64,000 bases of DNA from Diogma glabrata (lineage: Eukaryota > Arthropoda > Insecta > Diptera > Cylindrotomidae): NCBI GenBank assembly GCA_963693315.1, contig OY856188.1:201749602-201813601 (forward strand), in the 5' to 3' direction. A program made the position numbers and the translations under genes. Position 1 is the first letter of the stretch, and every line of letters starts with the position of its first letter. The notes under the pieces are model-generated. The model was given only the letters and a program-made list of their open reading frames with translations, ran no database searches and had not been told where the DNA came from. Positions 58,266 through 64,000 of this stretch are shown in pieces.

Positions 58266-58538
58266 ATGGGCTCTCCATATTCAAAAATTGAAGAACCAAA
58301 GCCCACAATTATTAAAGACTCAAAGAATCAAGGGCTAAGTAACCACAATGAAGTGATTAACACCATTACAAATTCAAATCAACTCACAAATAGCATATTG
58401 ATTGTTATTTTAGTTTTAATAATAATCGCAATAATAGTGTTTAGCTGTTGTAAAGCCATACAACTCGCTAACAATAAAATCAAGAAAAGCATTACAAGGG
58501 AGATTGCAAGATCTCGCATTGATCTTGATCATGTATAA
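58266..58538 (+). CDS. Small leader ORF: myristoylation-type single-pass membrane protein
   Basis: This is a 90-aa protein located between PBS and gag. It starts MGSPYSK, fitting the N-myristoylation consensus (Gly2, Ser6). A polar Asn-rich stretch leads into a hydrophobic segment SILIVILVLIIIAIIVF at about 47-63, followed by CC (possible palmitoylation) and a basic cytosolic-type tail (KIKKSITREIARSR). Similar small leader ORFs occur in mdg1-like insect retroelements as far as I recall, with unknown function. The GTG one codon earlier is not needed. Confidence 0.65.
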   Translation: MGSPYSKIEEPKPTIIKDSKNQGLSNHNEVINTITNSNQLTNSILIVILVLIIIAIIVFSCCKAIQLANNKIKKSITREIARSRIDLDHV

Positions 58539-58539
58539 A

Positions 58540-59498
58540 AACAATGTAACTCAACACGCAGATCTCATATCAATTCTAAAAAGATGTCATCAAATTTAAT
58601 ATTTTCAAAAAAAAATCATCAAGCAATAATATTAACACATCAAGATCATCAAGAAATATTATCTCATCCAAAAAATCATCAAGAAATGGGACATATGGGA
58701 TAAAGTTACACGAAGGATGACATATTTGGAATTTGGATCAAAACCACTTAAATAAGATTGTAAGTTATCATTTTAAATTAAATTTATTAAATGAATATAG
58801 AATTAGAATTTTTTTTTCAATTTAATTATGTAATAAGTGATTAAGTAAATAATTTACTGACCTTTCAATTTTTTTTTTTTTAAGAAAAATATGAAATCGA
58901 ATAAGCAAAGAAAAGTTATGTTTTCGTTAAAATTTTACTAATAATTTTTTTGTTGTTTTCGTTAAATGAAACGAAAAAAATAAATACTAAAATAAAAGAA
59001 ATGAAATTAATTTGATCAAAATATGTTTAATGTGTTTAGTGTTTGATTTTTGTTATATTTTCTTTAAAATGCTGATGAAGATAATTCCTAAGGTATAATT
59101 GATTTCATTGAGGTATTATTTTTATTATGGTAGACGATAAAGTCATTTAGAATTTTAAAACATTTTATAAAATAATAAGATATAAAAAATTACTGAGTAT
59201 TGTTATAAGTACATTGTTGTTCGAATTTTTGTTTGATTGAAATCAGAATATTTCAATAGTAACCTTGTAGAACACTTGTTTTCAGTTGAATATTTTTTTT
59301 TACTTGTAGAATACTTTTTTAGGTGTTTTGGCTTTCTTTTTGGTTCTATAGGTTTCCCCTATAATTTTTAGTGATTTATTTTCTAGAATAGAATATAATA
59401 GATTTAGTTTTCTAAACGTCCTACCATTCTCTAAGGTAGAATCTGACGAAATTAAAACTTTTTTTAACACACCTATTGACGTAGTTGAAACAAAAACA
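58540..59498. other. Retroelement leader, non-coding
   Basis: This is the AT-rich region between the leader ORF and gag. It begins with CATCAAGAAAT-type repeats (about 58615-58690). No gene is supported. Confidence 0.5.
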
Positions 59499-60383
59499 AT
59501 GACGAATACTGCGTTAACACCAGTTAATATAATCTCCCTCGTCAACAAAATCATTACAGAAAATTACGATGGAAATGCTACAGATTTGACTCATTTATTA
59601 AGAAAATTAAATGTAGTTAAAACTACAATCACAAACGAAGCGAACATAGCTCAAACAATTACTATTATTTTAACAAAATTAAAAGAGAAGGCTGAAGAAG
59701 CTGTACCGGATAATGTTACCACGATAGATGAAATTATTGATAATTTAAAAAGGAAATGCTCTGGTAAAACAGTTGAGCAAGTAAAATCAGCATTAAATAG
59801 TTTAACTCTCATAAACAAAGACCAATATATACAAAAAATTGTAAGTCTTAGATCTGAGTTATGCTTAGCATACAAAACTCTTGGCATGCCGATAGAAAAT
59901 GCCAACAAAATAGCAATCAGCGATGTTAAAGCCAACATCAAAATGGTTTATGCAACGAACAACAGTATTCAAGCAGCAATGTTGCAGGAGTATGATAATA
60001 TAGATGAAACGGTAGCCAAGTTTAACGAGGCTATTAGTGCAGAAAAAACTGCAAAAGCGGCAAACATACTACGATTTACCCGTGGAGGTAGAGGTTATGG
60101 ACATATAAATAATGAGTATTTCAGACAAAATACTTTTAACGAACGTAATTTTAATGGGAATATTAATAGAAGAAATTTTCGTCCAAATTACAATTCAAAT
60201 TTCAACCGTGGAAGACAGTTTAGTACCAACAATACATATTATAATAGAAATCGTCCAAATACGCTCAATATCAATACTTACGCAAACAATGCTAGAAGAA
60301 ATGTTAGAGCAATAACTGATGTAACAGGAGACGAAGAGTTGGGGTTTCAAGTACAAAACCTCAGTCTAAATCAAGACTCCTAA
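59499..60383 (+). CDS. gag: Gag of Ty3/Gypsy element (mdg1-like)
   Basis: This 294-aa protein begins MTNTALTPVNIISLVNKIIT. The capsid-like helical part includes LRKLNVV, VKSALNSLTLI and a later LRSELCLAYKTLGMP. The C terminus is Arg/Asn/Gly-rich (TRGGRGYGHINNEYF, NFNRGRQF) rather than having CCHC knuckles, as in several insect Gypsy lineages, and would bind RNA. The pol frame overlaps its last 60 nt or so in the -1 frame. The ORF is intact. Confidence 0.85.
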   Translation: MTNTALTPVNIISLVNKIITENYDGNATDLTHLLRKLNVVKTTITNEANIAQTITIILTKLKEKAEEAVPDNVTTIDEIIDNLKRKCSGKTVEQVKSALNSLTLINKDQYIQKIVSLRSELCLAYKTLGMPIENANKIAISDVKANIKMVYATNNSIQAAMLQEYDNIDETVAKFNEAISAEKTAKAANILRFTRGGRGYGHINNEYFRQNTFNERNFNGNINRRNFRPNYNSNFNRGRQFSTNNTYYNRNRPNTLNINTYANNARRNVRAITDVTGDEELGFQVQNLSLNQDS

Positions 60384-63300
60384 CACAAAAATTAAAACAG
60401 GTTTATACTATTAATCTAAATTATGCAACCGTCGTAAAATTTAAAATATCAAACTCTGATAGAATTAAAACTTTTCTAATAGATTCTGGTGCTGAAATTT
60501 CTTTAATTAAAAATAATAACATAACAAATGTTGACAAGCAAAACATAATAGAAATAAAAGGTGTTACAAATACCATTGTAAACTCAATGGGTACCTTAAA
60601 TACAGAAATTTTCATTCCAAATTATGCACTTAAAGTAAAATTACATGTACTACAAAATGACTTGAATATACCTACAGATGGAATATTAGGGCAAGACTTC
60701 TTAAGTACTTATAAATGTATATTAAATTATGAAAATTGGACTTTAACTTTAAATTTTGATTTTAATGGCTCTAAAAGTGTTGAAATACCTGTTAACGAAT
60801 CGTTCAATAAAAACATTCTGACAATACCTCCGAGAGCTGAAGTATTTAGAATTGTTCCGATATTGTTAAACGAAGATATGGTAATTTTAAACAAAGAATT
60901 AATACCAGGCGTTTTTGTAGCAAGTTCAATAGTTTCTTCTGGGAAACCAATTGTTAAAATTTTAAATACAAATTCAGATTCAATTAACATACCAATATCC
61001 AAATTTAATTTTGAAAAATTGACAGACTTTGAAATTTTTAAACAAAAACCAAATGAAAATAGTATCAGAAATACCCAAATTTACAATCATATTATTCAAA
61101 ATAATAACCATATTAATGGTTATATTAGGAACAAATTTGAAAATTTAATCAAGAATAATTACGACATTTTTGGTCTTGAAGATGAACCTTTATCTTCGAA
61201 TAATTTTTATAAGCAAAAGTTGAGACTAATGGATGATAACCCAGTCTATATTAAAAACTATCGACTGCCCAACTCTCAAAAACAAGAAATAAGAACACAA
61301 GTCCAAAAACTAATCGATAATAAAATAGTTGAACCAAGCATTTCTGAATATTCTAGTCCTATATTCTTGGTACCGAAAAAATCTCTACCAGGTTGTAACA
61401 AACAAAGACACAGACTTGTAGTTGATTTTAGACAATTGAATCGAAAACTGATTGGCGATGTTTATCCTATTCCTAGAATTGAAGAGATTTTGGATCAGCT
61501 AGGAAGGGCAAAATATTTTACAGTCTTAGACCTTTTAAGTGGATTTCATCAAATAGAATTGGAAGAAGAATCAAGAGATTGCACAGCTTTTTCTACAGAT
61601 TTTGGAACATTTCGTTTCACCCGTGTTCCATTCGGTTTAAAAATAGCACCAAATTCTTTCCAAAGAATGATGTCATTGGCTTTTTCTGGTGTTGCACCAG
61701 AAAGCGCTTTTCTTTATATGGATGATGTAATAGTAATTGGTTGTTCAGAAAACCATCATTTAAAAAACCTTCAACAAGTATTTGAAACTTGTAGAAAATT
61801 CAACCTAAAATTAAACCCAAAAAAATGTTCCTTCTTCAGAAGTGAAGTTACCTTTCTTGGACATCAGTGCACTGCTGATGGAATTAAAATTGATCCATCC
61901 AAACTACATGCTATCAAAAATTATCCAGTCCCACAAAATGCAGATGATACCAGACGATTCGTGGCATTTGCTAATTTCTACAGAAAATTTATTCCTAAAT
62001 TTGCAGAAACAACCGCTCCATTAAATAAACTTACAAGGAAAAATGAAACTTTCAACTGGACTCCTATCTGCCAAAAGGCATTTGAAATAATAAAAAATTA
62101 TTTACAAAATCCTCCAATATTGCAATACCCAGATTTCAATAAAAAATTTATAATCACTACAGACGCTTCCAAGATTGGATGCGGCGCAACTCTAAGTCAA
62201 GAACATTCCAATAATGATCTACCAGTAGCATATTTTTCAAAAACTTTTACACGTGGAGAATCAAACAAGTCAACAATTGAACAGGAATTATTAGCAATCT
62301 TTTTCGCTATAAATCACTTTAGACCATACGTATTTGGCAATAAATTTTTAATTAGATCAGATCATAAGCCCCTAGTTCATCTCTTTTTCTTAAAGAATCT
62401 TTCCTCCAGACTAACACGAATTCGATTAGAACTAGAAGAATACGATTTTGAAGTAGAACACGTAAGAGGTTATACCAATGTTACCGCAGACGCGTTATCG
62501 CGAATCGCAATCGAAGATTTAAAAACTCTAACATCTTCTATTAAAACAATTCTAACCATTCAAACGAGATCGATGTCTAACAAAATACTAAATGCTAAAA
62601 ATGACAAAGAAATTTCAGTAGAAACAACAAAAGTATTGTATGACAATAATGATAATAATCTTGTTAAAATTTCATGTCTTAAGTTTATTGACACAAATAA
62701 CAACAAATGTTTAACCCTATTGCTACAATGTCCTAAAAACAGAAAAGAAAAATTTAAAAATGAAGTGTACAATTTTAATGAGTTAAAATTGTTACCAATT
62801 AATAAATTTGTGAATGATGAAATTGACTTCGGACAATTTTTATCGAAGCTAGAGGCCTTAGCTTGCAAATTAAATATTTATAATTTAAAGATATATACTA
62901 ATGACGTCATATTTAAATACATTGATAGTAAAAAATTTATTAAGTTGGCCAACATCAATTTAAAAATGTTAAATATAATTATTACAAAAGCGCGCAAAAA
63001 TATTATGAATAAAGAAGAAAGAGAGAATATAATAAAAAAATATCATGATGATCCAATATTAGGTGGTCATACAGGACAAAGGAAAACTATAGCAAAAATA
63101 AAATCAGTTTACGAATGGAAAGGTATGTCTAAGGACATAGCTACCTACATAAAAAATTGCAACAAATGTGCTAAAAATAAAGTATTAAGAAAAACAAAAG
63201 AAAATCTAATAATTACAGAAACACCTAACAAAGCGTTCGATATCGTGCAAATAGATACTATAGGACCTTTACCTATAACTATTAATGATAATAGATATGC

Positions 63301-64000
63301 ATTAACCGCTCAATGTGAACTAACCAACTATGTAATCATCGTTCCAATACCAAACAAAGAGGCAATTACAATAGCAAAAGCTTTAATAGAAAGAATTATT
63401 TTAGTCTTTGGACCAATGAAAACGATAAAATCTGATCAAGGGACAGAATATTGTAATTCAATTATCAAAAATATATGCGAAACTCTAAGAATTAAACATG
63501 CAATATCCACTGCCTATCACCATGAAACGTTGGGAAAAATAGAGAGAAATCACAGGGAAATAAATGTATTCTTAAGAAATTATATGAATTTAGAAACCAA
63601 TGATTGGGATGATTGGTTGTCCATATATGCATTTTCGTATAATACTACTCCAAATTTAACCCATCTCTACACACCGTTTGAATTAATATTTGGTAATAGA
63701 GCTAATTCAATTGACGAAATTTTTAATGATAAAGTTGACCCTCTTTATAACCCAGATGATTATGTAAAACATTTAAAATTCAAATTACAAGTAGCCTTAA
63801 AAAGAGCCAAAACATTAATAGAACAAGAAAAGATAAGAAGAAAAATTTATTACGATAAAAACATTAACCCATTACAAGTATCAATTACAGATAGAGTATT
63901 TTTAACAAACGAAAATAGACATAAGCTAGAATCCTTTTATACAGGACCATATATTGTAAAAAAAATCCTACCAAAACACAATATAGTGATTGAGGATCCC
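60320..64000 (+). CDS. pol: Pol of Ty3/Gypsy element, cut by window end
   Basis: The frame, -1 relative to gag, appears open from 60320 to the window edge. Protease is FLIDSGAEISLI near 60470-60505. RT runs from KNYRLPNSQKQEIR with VVDFRQLNRKL, LDLLSGFHQI and catalytic YMDD (about 61717-61728). RNase H begins ITTDASKIGCG, followed by EQELLAI and SDHKPL. Integrase has an HHCC zinc site (YHDD, GGHTG, CNKC, about 63040-63175) and DDE residues in VQIDTIGP, KSDQGTEY and KIERNHRE. Gene order PR-RT-RH-IN is that of Ty3/Gypsy. No internal stop was noticed, so the copy looks young. The rest of pol, any env and the 3' LTR lie beyond 64000. Confidence 0.9.

Overview
The window is AT-rich eukaryotic DNA with one 200-base assembly gap (20039-20238). 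It has no bacterial features and no recognisable host single-copy gene. It is mostly transposable elements and satellites. The element set (mdg1-like Ty3/Gypsy element with a tRNA-Arg primer site, RTE, LOA-like and CR1/Jockey-like LINEs, a Helitron end, a hAT, a tRNA-derived SINE, long TA microsatellites, a Polinton) points to an insect genome. A fly is possible, but the order cannot be fixed from sequence alone.

Regions: 1-2.2 kb, AT-rich DNA with small hairpins and a 31-bp tandem repeat. 2.2-10.4 kb, TA arrays fused to fold-back elements, two near-identical SINE copies, and a decayed DNA transposon of about 4.2 kb with long inverted repeats, an internal 327-bp satellite and a transposase frame broken by two stops. 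10.4-22.9 kb, mostly featureless AT-rich DNA with minisatellites. 23.0-25.8 kb, decayed LOA/R1-type LINE pieces on the minus strand. 27,247-41,955, a complete Polinton/Maverick. 42.6-44.3 kb, Helitron 3' end and an old dispersed repeat. 44.8-50.0 kb, a higher-order satellite interrupted by a hAT (8-bp target duplication, itself carrying a nested element) and by a 5'-truncated LINE. 53.46-56.68 kb, an RTE LINE whose 5' region is derived from 5S rRNA. 57.8 kb to the window end, a Ty3/Gypsy element (5' LTR, PBS, a small myristoylated-type membrane ORF, gag, pol) running off the edge.

The highlight is the Polinton. It is 14,709 bp, has ~488-bp terminal inverted repeats, and is flanked by a perfect 6-bp target duplication (ATCGTG). 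It carries a full virion set: packaging ATPase, adenain-like protease, double-jelly-roll major capsid protein, minor capsid/penton protein and pVI-like protein. It also has an integrase with chromodomain, a protein-primed DNA polymerase B with OTU-like and zinc-finger N-terminal regions, and a probable OB-fold single-strand DNA-binding protein. The polymerase gene needs removal of two short introns (59 and 66 nt).

The most unusual gene is a 74-aa ORF just inside the left terminal repeat. It is colinear with the PP1-binding core of GADD34/PPP1R15, the module that DNA viruses such as African swine fever virus (DP71L) and herpes simplex virus (ICP34.5) use to reverse eIF2-alpha phosphorylation. 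It is joined by a TAATG stop/start overlap to a second accessory gene, which has a paralogue in the capsid gene block. Other accessory genes (an acidic protein with a fresh internal duplication, a duplicated membrane microprotein, a frame-split gene) also look fast-evolving. I infer an element that still behaves, or very recently behaved, as a virus with host-countering genes.
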